Source: Chloracidobacterium sp. UBA3360
Lineage (GTDB): Bacteria; Acidobacteriota; Blastocatellia; Pyrinomonadales; Pyrinomonadaceae
Direction of reading: 5' to 3'
DNA: 19,264 nucleotides
Assembly: GCA_002360555.1 (NCBI GenBank)
Contig: DEQS01000103.1
Location: 1 to 19,264, forward strand
The position numbers and the translations under genes are program-made. How positions within the stretch are numbered: the first letter of the stretch is position 1; every line of letters begins with the position of its first letter. Shown here piece by piece: positions 6,124 through 14,636 of the stretch. The notes beneath the pieces are model-generated. The model ran no database searches and was not told the DNA's origin. It worked only from the letters and a program-made list of their open reading frames with translations.

Positions 6124-7812
6124 CTAAGGTTTTGGCGTCGCCGCTGGAGTTGGAGCCGGCGTAGCGACAGGTGTCGGCAATGCCGGCATGTCAGTCGCCT
6201 TAAACCTCGGCAGCATCTCGTCACGCATTGCCAGCGTATAAACGGCTGCGGCAAAGATGATCGCCGATGTTTTAACATCGCTCTCGATTATGCGTTCGTA
6301 CGTGTCGAGATTGGTGTGCCAAGTGACGTTAAAGTACTCGATCGGATCCTGCGACGCCCCTATTCCCGGCAATCCGGCGGCGTTGAACGACGTGCTGTCT
6401 GTCCCGCCAAGCCCGCGACCGCGAGCACTCGATACACCGCCAAATCCGAGATCCGAAAACGGTGCCAGTGCATCGCGAAGCACCGTCGCCGCTTCGGGCG
6501 GCCCAAAGATGCTCAAGCCCCGCAGACGTCCCGTCCCGCTATCGATGTTGAAATAGCCGTTAAATTTGCTGAACTCAGGCGTCGGATTTTCAGCGGTACC
6601 AAAATGCTTTTTGACATAGGCTTGCGAACCGAGCAAGCCCTGTTCCTCACCACCCCAACAAGCGACGCGGATCGTTCGCCGTGGTTTTACGCCTATGGCT
6701 TTGAGGATGCGAGCGGCTTCCATCATCGTTGCGCAGCCGACCGCATTGTCGGTCGCACCGGTCGCTGAGTGCCACGAATCGAGGTGGCCGCCGAGCATGA
6801 TGACCTCGTCCTTTTTATCCGAACCCCAGATCTCGCCGATCATGTTGTAACTCGTCACGCCGTCCGGCACGATTCGGCTACGGAGGTCAAATTCGAGCTT
6901 GACGGCAGTCTTATGTGCGAGCAGCCGGTAGATGCGTCCAAAATCTTCGTTACGCATAACGACCGTAGGGACGACCTTTGTGATGTCGAATGTGCGGTTG
7001 TTAAAAGCACGAACCGCACCGCGGTCGAGTTCTGATTCGTTGATGCGGACAAGGACATTGTTGTCGACCAAAAACTTGTCGAGCTGTTCGTTGACCTGGG
7101 CTGCGGGCAATGCACCCGGCCTAGGGGTCACACCGGCACCAGCTCCTGCTCCACGCCCCTGTCCGCCAGGCCCGCCGCCTGGGGTCGGATTGGCCGGGTC
7201 GTAACGCTTTTTGTTTTCGTCGTCGTTAATACGTTTCGGGCCGGGTGTGTTGTCCTGGGCAATGACTCTTGGCTTGCCAACCAGTACGATCTTGCCGTTG
7301 ACCTGTGTTTTGATACTGTCAAAATATGCGGTCAATTCCTCTTGAGTCGGCATTTGCTGCACGGCCGGATTATTTGGCGCAGGAACGGTCGGGATCGCAA
7401 TACTCACGACCTCGGATGTCACGACACCTTTGGTCGATGGCGTCCACGCAAGCACTTCGAATGTTAGCGTGTCCGCTTGCGGCGAAAGCATCAGGCCAGT
7501 CGCTCGTTCGTGCACCCAACCCGGATGCCCAAATTCCCACGGCTCAAGCCCGGCCATATCGAAACCCCAAGAGGTCATTTCCCGCGCACCCCATTTTGCG
7601 GCATTGACGTGATTGGGCGAACCGGTCAGACGCGGGCCGTACACATCCGAGAAATAATGCATCGTGTTCATTATTTTTGAGTTCTCCATTCCCTCTTTGC
7701 GAATGGCGGCATAGACCTCGGCCTGTTTTGTGTCCTGTGCCATCACGGCGGCAGGCAAGACAAATGACTGTAGCAGTATGACAACTGCTATTAAACGTAA
7801 AGCGATTTTCAT
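6124..7812 (-). CDS. secreted M28 family zinc metallopeptidase
   Basis: A 562-aa exported aminopeptidase or glutamate-carboxypeptidase-like enzyme. The signal peptide is MKIALRLIAVVILLQSFVLPAAVMAQ (cleaved near 26). The co-catalytic two-zinc site is complete: H343 and D345 in GGHLDSWHSATGATDN, bridging D355, catalytic E389 with metal-ligand E390 in WGGEEQG, D424 in FNIDSGTGR, and H499 in TWHTNLD. A protease-associated-like region spans roughly 105-300. It is interrupted by a Gly/Pro-rich stretch (210-235), probably a flexible loop. The C-terminus is a Pro/Thr/Ala tail, suggesting a periplasmic or surface linker. Such peptidases are abundant in protein-degrading acidobacteria. The gene is upstream of, and probably cotranscribed with, the STAS-like gene. 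No Shine-Dalgarno is visible. Confidence 0.93.
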   Translation of the reverse strand: MKIALRLIAVVILLQSFVLPAAVMAQDTKQAEVYAAIRKEGMENSKIMNTMHYFSDVYGPRLTGSPNHVNAAKWGAREMTSWGFDMAGLEPWEFGHPGWVHERATGLMLSPQADTLTFEVLAWTPSTKGVVTSEVVSIAIPTVPAPNNPAVQQMPTQEELTAYFDSIKTQVNGKIVLVGKPRVIAQDNTPGPKRINDDENKKRYDPANPTPGGGPGGQGRGAGAGAGVTPRPGALPAAQVNEQLDKFLVDNNVLVRINESELDRGAVRAFNNRTFDITKVVPTVVMRNEDFGRIYRLLAHKTAVKLEFDLRSRIVPDGVTSYNMIGEIWGSDKKDEVIMLGGHLDSWHSATGATDNAVGCATMMEAARILKAIGVKPRRTIRVACWGGEEQGLLGSQAYVKKHFGTAENPTPEFSKFNGYFNIDSGTGRLRGLSIFGPPEAATVLRDALAPFSDLGFGGVSSARGRGLGGTDSTSFNAAGLPGIGASQDPIEYFNVTWHTNLDTYERIIESDVKTSAIIFAAAVYTLAMRDEMLPRFKATDMPALPTPVATPAPTPAATPKP

Positions 7813-8008
7813 AGTTTCTCAGGACGCGGTTTTGTGTTAACAATCCGCATATTTATTATTCTAGTTTGAAATTAACCAGCCTCAGGCACCGGCAAAAAGT
7901 TTAATTGGATTATACAGCAAGCGGCGCAAAATAGTTTCAGTTGCACCGCCAAGTCAGTTTTGCCAGTCGGATTTAATGATATTGTGTTAAGGGTCAGCCA
8001 ACGACAAT

Positions 8009-9220
8009 ATGAGCGTCGTCAGGAGAAAACTTTCCAAATCATTTCAAGCATTTTTTCGTTCAGAAAGATCGAGCGGGATCTTGCTGATCGTCTGTACGCT
8101 AGCATCGCTTGTAATTACAAATTCCACGCTTGGGGCAAGTTATCTTGGCTTTTGGCAAAGCTACTATGGCGGCTTGAGTGTCGAGCACTGGGTAAATGAC
8201 GGCTTGATGGCGATCTTTTTTCTACTGATCGGGCTCGAACTTGAACGCGAACTTTATAATGGCGAACTGTCCAATTTCAAAAACGCACTACTGCCGATAT
8301 TTGCGGCATTGGGCGGTGTCGCTGTTCCCGCTCTGATACATTTCACCCTGAATCGCGGCACCGACACACAGGCAGGTCTCGGCATCCCGATGGCGACGGA
8401 CATTGCATTTGCTTTAGGTGTGCTAGCGATTCTCGGCAGCCGCGTTCCGGCATCGCTAAAGATATTTCTGACGGCTCTCGCCGTTATCGACGATCTTTTT
8501 GCGATCATCGTCATCGCGATCTTTTACACGGCAAAATTGTCAATGCTTTATCTGGCGGGTTCGCTGGCGATTTTTGTGATGTTGCTGATCCTCAGACGTT
8601 ATTTCCGAGTAGTGCAAATGACGCCATATCTGCTCGGCGGCGTGCTGATGTGGTTTTTGATGTTAAAGTCGGGCGTACACGCAACGATCGCCGGCGTTTT
8701 GCTTGCCTTTACGATCCCGTTTTCTGCCAAAGAAGACGACGAAGATTCGCCTTCGCACAAACTCGAGCATTTCCTGCACAGGCCCGTCGCGTTCTTTATC
8801 TTGCCGATCTTTGCGCTCGCAAATACAGGCATCATCATCGGTGCGGATTGGTATCACTCACTCTCAACGGCGAATAGTTCCGGCATTATCTTCGGCCTGC
8901 TCGCGGGCAAGCCTGTCGGTATTACGCTATTAAGTTTTATTGCTGTTACATTTGGAATTTGCCGTCTGCCGCTGGACCTCAACTGGAAACACATCTTTGG
9001 TGCCGGCCTGCTTGGCGGTATTGGTTTTACGATGTCGATATTTATAACGAACCTCGCATTCACCGGCAATGCCTCCGTCATCAACGCCTCTAAGATGGCG
9101 ATCCTGTTTGCATCGCTCACGGCTGGAACAATTGGTTTTCTATGGCTCAAATTATTTGGCCAGCCTGAAGATTCTGACGAAGATGTCGACGCGATGGATT
9201 TCGATATGACCGATGCGTAG
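8009..9220 (+). CDS. nhaA: Na+/H+ antiporter NhaA
   Basis: A 403-aa inner-membrane antiporter that exports Na+ (or Li+) in exchange for protons, for sodium and alkaline-pH homeostasis. The essential residues are in place: D131 in PMATDIAFALGVLA (E. coli D133), D161 and D162 in ALAVIDDLFAI (E. coli D163/D164), and K301 in LLAGKPVGI (E. coli K300). The Gly usually following Asp-Asp-Leu is Phe here. GGIGFTMSIFI marks the C-terminal helices, and the protein ends in an acidic tail (QPEDSDEDVDAMDFDMTDA). The ATG start matches the normal length; no Shine-Dalgarno is seen. The 196-bp space from the divergent peptidase gene has no gene. It contains AT-rich stretches, but I cannot assign a firm promoter or the NhaR-type control known in enterics. 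Confidence 0.95.
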   Translation: MSVVRRKLSKSFQAFFRSERSSGILLIVCTLASLVITNSTLGASYLGFWQSYYGGLSVEHWVNDGLMAIFFLLIGLELERELYNGELSNFKNALLPIFAALGGVAVPALIHFTLNRGTDTQAGLGIPMATDIAFALGVLAILGSRVPASLKIFLTALAVIDDLFAIIVIAIFYTAKLSMLYLAGSLAIFVMLLILRRYFRVVQMTPYLLGGVLMWFLMLKSGVHATIAGVLLAFTIPFSAKEDDEDSPSHKLEHFLHRPVAFFILPIFALANTGIIIGADWYHSLSTANSSGIIFGLLAGKPVGITLLSFIAVTFGICRLPLDLNWKHIFGAGLLGGIGFTMSIFITNLAFTGNASVINASKMAILFASLTAGTIGFLWLKLFGQPEDSDEDVDAMDFDMTDA

Positions 9221-9238
9221 CAGATCTGCCCGTCGCTC

Positions 9239-10546
9239 TTACTCGGCGATCGTTACCCAAATCGAGTTCTTACCGCCTGAATTTCTCACAAAAGCCGTAA
9301 AAATTTTGCCCTTCAGACTGACAGAGGCGGGCAGATTTGCATCGGCGGTCTTTGTCTGAGAAGTCTTGCTCGCGGGATCGCCCTCCCATTTTGCGGTCAG
9401 CAATCCGCCGCTGACATCGGCAAAAACGGCGACCGCTTTAGCTCCTTGCTGAACCAAAACTGGCGTTCCGCTGGTGGCTTCGTTGCTGACCAGCAGACGC
9501 GGGCCAAATGTTTTGCCGCCGTCGGCCGAGCGTGCAAAATACATGCCCGCTTGCCCGGCCGCACCCGCCGTGTACCACATCACATCGAGCGTCTCGCCGT
9601 TCGCGGTCAGAGCCGCGCCCGACACCGGACAGGCATTTATCTGCCAGTTGTCGTCGCTAACGATGACAGCGTCATTAAAAACTAGGTCACCGCCCGTGGA
9701 CATTACGGTCGAACGAGCAACTGCAATGTGACGATGGTCGCCTTTTAAAACCTGACGCCACGCTGCATAAACCGTACCGTTATCGGCAATTAGCAGTGTT
9801 GTCTTGCAGCAAGGACAGACATCTGAGGCGATCTTTTTATTCCCAAAAAAAGTCTTGCCGCCGTCGTTCGAGTACGAATAAAAGACCTCGCTGTTTGGCT
9901 CGGTGTCTTCGTGATGAGCCATCGCGGCCCCCATCTTTTCCATATCGTGCGTTTGCGTGACGATATTACGCTCGTCAAGCCACGCGACATAAACGCCCAT
10001 CGAGTCAACCGCCAGCGAGTGCATGCCATGCGAAGCGGGTTTTGTATCGTCGTTGACTTTTGCCGGTTCGCCAAATGTCCTTCCGCCATCACGCGAGGCC
10101 GACAGCATCAGGTCGTTGCCCTTTGCCTTTTCGTCCGCGAGCTTTCGTGTCCAGCCGATATAGATCGTGTTGTCCTTTGCGACGGCAATTGTCGGCGGAT
10201 CGCCTTTCCAAGCCTTCGCCTCGCCCGCCGCCGGATTAACTCTCACTTTTTCATCCGCAACCTTACCGTTGGCGTCGAGTTTTTGCACGAAAACATCCGC
10301 CGCCTTGCCCGAATGTTCGACAAAGACGACAAACACATTCCCCTGCGCATCGGCCGCGATCGCGGGTTCTGCTGCGTCGATGCCATCCGCAGAAATGCGG
10401 ATCGCCGAACCAGTGTCAGGATTTGTCTTGCTGTCTGCCGAAGGTTTATCCGCCGTCTTGGCGCATCCGACAGAAATGAGTATTAACGCAATAAAAAGAT
10501 AGGTAAAACCGCTGCGAATCATATATCTCGATTGTAATGTCCGCAT
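9239..10546 (-). CDS. BNR/Asp-box (sialidase-fold-like) lipoprotein with CPCC motif
   Basis: A 435-aa lipoprotein with a beta-propeller-like architecture. From the internal ATG at 10522 (MIRSGFTYLFIA) it has a classical lipoprotein signal ending ISVGC, with C28 (long numbering) as the lipidated residue. That start is therefore as likely as the one at 10546. Three Asp-box repeats (SxDGGxTF) occur at about 150-157, 226-233 and 340-347. Inserted between blades are a His/Met-rich stretch (H200, M202, M205, M209, H211, H212), CPCC at 244-247, and a fourth Cys at 306 (NACPVSG). Sialidase catalytic Arg/Tyr residues cannot be assigned, so an enzyme activity is not claimed. It follows the CDF transporter gene on the same strand with a 21-45 bp gap. 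The Cys/His/Met content and neighbours suggest a periplasmic metal-binding or metal-dependent role (inference). Confidence 0.7.
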   Translation of the reverse strand: MRTLQSRYMIRSGFTYLFIALILISVGCAKTADKPSADSKTNPDTGSAIRISADGIDAAEPAIAADAQGNVFVVFVEHSGKAADVFVQKLDANGKVADEKVRVNPAAGEAKAWKGDPPTIAVAKDNTIYIGWTRKLADEKAKGNDLMLSASRDGGRTFGEPAKVNDDTKPASHGMHSLAVDSMGVYVAWLDERNIVTQTHDMEKMGAAMAHHEDTEPNSEVFYSYSNDGGKTFFGNKKIASDVCPCCKTTLLIADNGTVYAAWRQVLKGDHRHIAVARSTVMSTGGDLVFNDAVIVSDDNWQINACPVSGAALTANGETLDVMWYTAGAAGQAGMYFARSADGGKTFGPRLLVSNEATSGTPVLVQQGAKAVAVFADVSGGLLTAKWEGDPASKTSQTKTADANLPASVSLKGKIFTAFVRNSGGKNSIWVTIAE

Positions 10547-10567
10547 TTACCCGTGACAAATTACATG

Positions 10568-11185
10568 TTATTCGGCCGGAATATTTCCCAGTTCGCGGGT
10601 CGCGTGCGAAAACACATTAAAACCCGAACGCAAAAGGAGGCAAACTAACGCGAGCGCGATTATTATGTCTGGCCAGCCTGAACCCGTGAGCCACACGGCA
10701 CCGGCAGCGACAAAGACGGATATGTTCGATGCGATATCGTTACGCGAACATTCCCACACCGAGCTCATATTTACATCCTCAGTGCGATGACGCGTAAGTA
10801 GGACCAGACACAGCGAGTTTCCGGCGAGTGTGATCAAACTAACGACGCCCATTATCTCAAAGACCGGAACTGTCGGCACAAATAGCCTATAGATCACCTG
10901 TCCCAGCACGATGAGAGCCGCAAGCAAGATCAATGAACCTTTGAATAGAGCAACCTGTGCCTTGGCTCTCAAAGATCGATGAACAACGTAAAGACTAAGT
11001 CCATACGTGATCGCGTCGCCCAAATTATCAAGCGAATCCGACAAAAGTGCGCTCGAACCCGCGTAAATTCCCGCTCCGATGCCCGCGGCGAACATCACAA
11101 CGTTTACCACGAGCACGATCTTTAGAGTCGAACTCTGCCGCTCACGCAAAGCATCAATTGCACAATCATCTTCACAAATCGCCAT
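10568..11185 (-). CDS. short CDF-type cation transporter
   Basis: A 205-aa inner-membrane protein of the cation diffusion facilitator superfamily (metal ion/proton efflux), with six hydrophobic segments and no cytoplasmic C-terminal domain. TM2 carries LLSDSLDNLGDAITY, giving a DxxxD half-site (D53, D57). TM5 carries ECSRNDIASN, giving C146xxxD150 where zinc transporters have HxxxD, which points to a softer-metal subfamily. The N-terminus MAICEDDCAI contains two Cys. The ATG at 11185 is chosen because the frame's upstream extension to 11368 is Cys-rich non-family sequence lying antisense to the DUF3703 gene. It heads a probable two-gene unit with the CPCC lipoprotein, divergent from DUF3703-TonB. 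Confidence 0.82.
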   Translation of the reverse strand: MAICEDDCAIDALRERQSSTLKIVLVVNVVMFAAGIGAGIYAGSSALLSDSLDNLGDAITYGLSLYVVHRSLRAKAQVALFKGSLILLAALIVLGQVIYRLFVPTVPVFEIMGVVSLITLAGNSLCLVLLTRHRTEDVNMSSVWECSRNDIASNISVFVAAGAVWLTGSGWPDIIIALALVCLLLRSGFNVFSHATRELGNIPAE

Positions 11186-11224
11186 AACTAAATTAAGGAT
11201 ATGCCAAAGGTAGCCCTTTAACAA

Positions 11225-11253
11225 TTTATCGTTTCTACCAAAACAGATACAAT
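11225..11253 (+). promoter_or_regulatory. possible promoter for the DUF3703-TonB operon
   Basis: TACAAT (11248-11253) matches the -10 consensus at five of six positions. A weak -35 (TTTATC, 11225-11230) lies 17 bp upstream. The predicted start falls at or next to the ATG at 11261, which would make the transcript leaderless and fits the absence of a Shine-Dalgarno. Confidence 0.35.
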
Positions 11254-11260
11254 TGGAACA

Positions 11261-11614
11261 ATGACCGACGCTCTGGCAAAAAATATCAATGCTGAGATCG
11301 ATCTGGCTGACCGACGCATAGCCGAAAACGATATTGTTGGGGCATTCAAACACCTCGAACGAGCGCATGTGCTAGGGCAGGCATCGACGTATCAGCACAC
11401 TCGTATTCATTGGCGGATGTTTAAGCTCGCACTGAAAATGCGATCCTTGCGGGAAATATGGGGCCAGATCATCAGGATCATCGGTGCATCGACCAAGACG
11501 CCGCTGGGGATCTATCCAACCGGAAATACGGGCGGAGCAGATGTTTGGTTCTTTAAGCCGATGCCTATACCGGATGACTTGCAGGAAATGCTCGACAAAG
11601 CGAAAATGAATTGA
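11261..11614 (+). CDS. DUF3703 family protein
   Basis: A 117-aa soluble, mostly helical protein. It carries the DUF3703 core: AFKHLERAHVLGQ (29-41), THWRM-like HTRIHWRMFKLA (46-57), then PTGNTGGADVWFFKPMPIPDDLQ. The family has no established biochemical role. In other genomes it is often found beside cation transporters (recalled), which matches the divergent CDF gene here. No membrane segment or signal peptide is present, so it is probably cytoplasmic. No Shine-Dalgarno precedes the ATG, and a -10 box sits 7 bp upstream. The next gene starts 10 bp after the stop, consistent with an operon. Confidence 0.82.
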   Translation: MTDALAKNINAEIDLADRRIAENDIVGAFKHLERAHVLGQASTYQHTRIHWRMFKLALKMRSLREIWGQIIRIIGASTKTPLGIYPTGNTGGADVWFFKPMPIPDDLQEMLDKAKMN

Positions 11615-11624
11615 ACGGATCTTA

Positions 11625-11957
11625 ATGGTGAGAGTTTTTTGTTTCAGCTTTATCGTCTACCTCGTGTTGCTAATGTCGCAGCCGTGTCAGGAGGTTGTCG
11701 CTCAGGCTGGCCACTGCTGTGACGAACCGGAAGTGTCCGCTCATTTTGAAAGCTCAAACCACCACGAAATAGGCGACGACGAATGTTCGCCGTTTTGTAT
11801 CTGTTCGTGCTGCGGCCAAGCGGTCGCGAGCCATAAAACTTCGTTTGGCATGACTCTCGATGTAGAGACCGCCTCATTTACCTCACCTCTCACGACCTAT
11901 TCCGCTCCCGACACCGCATCTTTTAGCACCTCGGTCTGGCAACCGCCTAAAGTCTAA
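11625..11957 (+). CDS. small secreted Cys/His-rich protein (DUF6660-like)
   Basis: A 110-aa exported protein. The signal peptide is MVRVFCFSFIVYLVLLMS..., with probable cleavage after AQA near residue 27. The mature part opens with HCC, continues through a His/acidic stretch (NHHEIGDDE) and has the dense cluster CSPFCICSCCG at about 54-64. That cluster is characteristic of small proteins annotated as DUF6660, which I recall mainly from Bacteroidota next to TonB receptors and metal-efflux genes. Seven Cys and four His in so short a mature protein suggest periplasmic metal binding or a disulfide-rich fold; this is inference. It lies between DUF3703 (10 bp) and the TonB receptor (79 bp), and the operon also encodes DsbA/DsbB-like proteins that could oxidise it. 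No Shine-Dalgarno is seen. Confidence 0.7.
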   Translation: MVRVFCFSFIVYLVLLMSQPCQEVVAQAGHCCDEPEVSAHFESSNHHEIGDDECSPFCICSCCGQAVASHKTSFGMTLDVETASFTSPLTTYSAPDTASFSTSVWQPPKV

Positions 11958-12036
11958 CTAGCTAGCACAACCGCGCCCATTTTTACTCGTCACCCAACGA
12001 GCCATTGTAAATCAAATAGTTAGATTTTAGGAGATC

Positions 12037-14208
12037 ATGTACAAAGCAATATTATTCATAACCGTAATTTTGACGGCCCAAACTTTGTTCGCCCAGGACG
12101 CGGGCACGGTCAAGATACGGGTTCAAAATAAGGATACTAAAGAGAACGTCGCTGACGCGGCCGTCACCGTAAAGAATACGGAAATCACCGCAAAGACCAA
12201 CGCCGACGGCTACGCCGAGCTAAAAAATATCGCAAGCGGCGAGCAAACCATCGAGATATTTTCGCCTGGATTTGAGACCGTTGAGATCAAACTCACTTTC
12301 CCGCTGACCGATCATGCGGAACGCACTGTTCTACTCGAAACCCATAACGAGATGGGCGAGGTTACGATCACTTCGACCCGCACGGGCCGCGAGATCGAGA
12401 GCGAACCTACACGTGTTGAGGCGATTGACGAAGAAGAGATCGATGAAAAAATAAGTATGCGGCCGGCAAATGTATCGATGGTGCTGCACGAGAGCACGGG
12501 CATTCAGGTCACGCAAACGTCGGCAACTTCGAACACGCAGAGCGTCCGTATTCAAGGCCTCGACGGCCGCTACACGCAGATATTAAAGGACGGATTTCCA
12601 GCGTTTGGCGGGTTTTCCGGCAGCTTGAGCATACTCGAAATACCGCCGCTCGACCTAAAACAGGTCGAAGTGATAAAAGGCCCGGCTGCAACGCTTTTTG
12701 GCGGGGACGCGATCGCGGGTGTTGTTAATTTCGTGACGAAAGACCCTTCGGAACAACCTGTGACGACGCTGATATTTAACCAAACCTCGGCTCTAGGCAC
12801 AGACGTTTCGGTCTTCAACTCGCAAAAGTTTGATCGTTTTGGCTACACGCTGCTCGGCTCGGCAAATTATCAGAAGGCTTACGATGTTGATGATGATGAT
12901 TTTACCGAGCTGCCAAATACGAAGTCATTTGCGTTAAGCCCAAAGCTGCTTTTCTACATCAACAGGAAAACCACATTGACCGTCGGCAACTCTACCTCTT
13001 ATCAAGACCGCAACGGTGGCGATACCTTCGTCCTGAGCGGCAACGCGACCGCTTTTCATCAGTATTTTGAGCAGAACAAAACATTCCGCAACATCACGAC
13101 ATTTAACCTCAACCGCGATCTCGACAATGGTGGGCGATTGTTTGTAAAGCAAAGTCTCGCGTTCTTTAACCGCGACCTGACGACGCAAAATTATGCGTTC
13201 AAGGGCAGCCAGTTCAATTCGTTTACCGATATTTCCTACGCAAAAGCATACGGTAAGCACGCCGTCGTCTTTGGCGGCAGTGCGGTGTACGATCAGTTTC
13301 GCGAAAAGACTCCGGGTATTATCGCCCCACGTAATGAAACGCGAATGTACGCCGGTGCTTTTGTTCAGGACACGGTCGATCTAACTGAGAGGTTTTCGCT
13401 CGAAGCGGGCTTTCGACTCGATCATACAAAGGATTACGGCACATTCGCGTTGCCGCGGATCTCGGTCCTGTATAAATTTAGCGACCATCTGACGAGCCGC
13501 GTCGGGTTTGGACTGGGATATAAAACGCCGACGATGTTTACCGAAGACGCCGAGGAGCTTTTGTTCCGCAGCGTCGCTCCGGTCGGCAACACGCTAAAGG
13601 CCGAACGCAGCAAAGGCGGGACGTTTGATATTAATTATCGCAACACCATCGGCGAAAAGTTTAGCTACTCGATCAACCAAATGTTCTTTTACACGGACAT
13701 CACCGATCCGATAATTTTGCGGCCGGATATGGGCGGGATCTATCGTTTCAGCAACGCCGGGTCATCCGTGATCAGCAAAGGTTTTGAGACTAACGCACGG
13801 CTCGGTTACGATATCGCAAAGCTTTTTTTCGGCTACACTTTTACTAACGCTAAGGCCGGCTATCTGACGGGCGACCAGACATTGACGCTGCTACCGAGGC
13901 ACAAGATAAACTCGTCGCTGGTCTTTGAAAAGCACGAGAGCTTTAAGACCGGCGTCGAGTATTATTACGGCAGCGGCCAGACGCTCGATGATCGTTCGCG
14001 GACGAGCCCGCACGGGGAGATCGGTGTTTTTGGCGAGAAGACTTTTGGCAAGTTTAGCTTGTTCATCAACGCCGAAAACCTAACGGATGTACGCCAAGGC
14101 CGTTATGGTTTGGTCGTGTTTCCGCCGCATCAGAACCCGACGTTTGCCGAGCTTTACACGCATACCGAGGGCCGTATCTTTAACGGCGGAGTAAAGATAA
14201 GATTATGA
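12037..14208 (+). CDS. TonB-dependent outer-membrane receptor (likely metal or metal-complex uptake)
   Basis: A 723-aa outer-membrane gated channel energised by TonB-ExbBD. The signal peptide ends at about LFAQ (20). A carboxypeptidase-regulatory-like beta-sandwich follows (about 23-101). GEVTITSTR (107-115) is a TonB-box-like segment. The plug (about 118-236) includes VSMVLHESTGIQV, SVRIQGLDGRYTQILKDG and VEVIKGPAATLFGGDAIAGVVNFVTK. The rest is a 22-strand-type barrel ending in the aromatic/hydrophobic GGVKIRL. A strong AGGAG lies 3 nt before the ATG. The gene follows a Cys/His-rich secreted protein and overlaps the dsbB-like gene by 4 bp (ATGA), so translation is coupled. Neighbours suggest a metal or metallophore substrate, but a BtuB- or siderophore-type ligand is not excluded. 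Confidence 0.92.
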   Translation: MYKAILFITVILTAQTLFAQDAGTVKIRVQNKDTKENVADAAVTVKNTEITAKTNADGYAELKNIASGEQTIEIFSPGFETVEIKLTFPLTDHAERTVLLETHNEMGEVTITSTRTGREIESEPTRVEAIDEEEIDEKISMRPANVSMVLHESTGIQVTQTSATSNTQSVRIQGLDGRYTQILKDGFPAFGGFSGSLSILEIPPLDLKQVEVIKGPAATLFGGDAIAGVVNFVTKDPSEQPVTTLIFNQTSALGTDVSVFNSQKFDRFGYTLLGSANYQKAYDVDDDDFTELPNTKSFALSPKLLFYINRKTTLTVGNSTSYQDRNGGDTFVLSGNATAFHQYFEQNKTFRNITTFNLNRDLDNGGRLFVKQSLAFFNRDLTTQNYAFKGSQFNSFTDISYAKAYGKHAVVFGGSAVYDQFREKTPGIIAPRNETRMYAGAFVQDTVDLTERFSLEAGFRLDHTKDYGTFALPRISVLYKFSDHLTSRVGFGLGYKTPTMFTEDAEELLFRSVAPVGNTLKAERSKGGTFDINYRNTIGEKFSYSINQMFFYTDITDPIILRPDMGGIYRFSNAGSSVISKGFETNARLGYDIAKLFFGYTFTNAKAGYLTGDQTLTLLPRHKINSSLVFEKHESFKTGVEYYYGSGQTLDDRSRTSPHGEIGVFGEKTFGKFSLFINAENLTDVRQGRYGLVVFPPHQNPTFAELYTHTEGRIFNGGVKIRL

Positions 14209-14633
14209 CAATGCAGAACAACAAACTAAATGCCCTGCTGCCATATTTTGCGTGGGCGACCGCGTTGCTCGGCGTAGCGGGGAGTCTGTTTTTTAGCGAG
14301 GTAATACTGCTGCCGCCGTGCGTTTTGTGCTGGTATCAGCGGATCGCTCTGTATCCGCTCGTGTTTGTCATAGGGGCGGGCATAATACTTCGCGATCATC
14401 GGATGAAATATTACGCTCTGCCGCTGTGCATCGCGGGGCTGATCATCGCCATTTATCACAATCTGCTTTACTACGGATTTATCCCCGAGAGCATCACTCC
14501 GTGTGCCGAAGGCGTGCCGTGCAACGCCGTGCAGATCGAGTGGCTCGGATTTATCACTATTCCGTTGATGGGCTTAGGGGCATTCGTTTTTATCGCGGCT
14601 TGCCTGATACTTTATAAACAAGAGGAGCAATAA
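14205..14633 (+). CDS. DsbB/BdbC-like disulfide bond formation protein
   Basis: A 142-aa four-helix inner-membrane thiol oxidase that reoxidises a periplasmic DsbA/BdbD partner using quinone. The first redox pair is C39-V-L-C42 in PPCVLCWYQR, a hallmark of the family. The second pair is C100 and C106 in TPCAEGVPC, within the second periplasmic loop. The length and the short spacing of the second pair fit BdbC-type proteins more than enterobacterial DsbB. The ATG overlaps the TonB receptor stop (ATGA); a second ATG at 14211 is an alternative start. The cognate DsbA-like gene follows after 3 bp. Confidence 0.9.
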   Translation: MTMQNNKLNALLPYFAWATALLGVAGSLFFSEVILLPPCVLCWYQRIALYPLVFVIGAGIILRDHRMKYYALPLCIAGLIIAIYHNLLYYGFIPESITPCAEGVPCNAVQIEWLGFITIPLMGLGAFVFIAACLILYKQEEQ

Positions 14634-14636
14634 TTT

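Noticed and set aside
7843..8008. Promoters between the M28 peptidase and nhaA
   Set aside because: AT-rich words such as TTATAC and TATTATTC exist, but no -35/-10 pair with acceptable spacing could be supported.
11186..11368. 61-residue extension of the CDF transporter
   Set aside because: It lies antisense to DUF3703 and does not resemble a CDF N-terminus; ATG 11185 fits the family.
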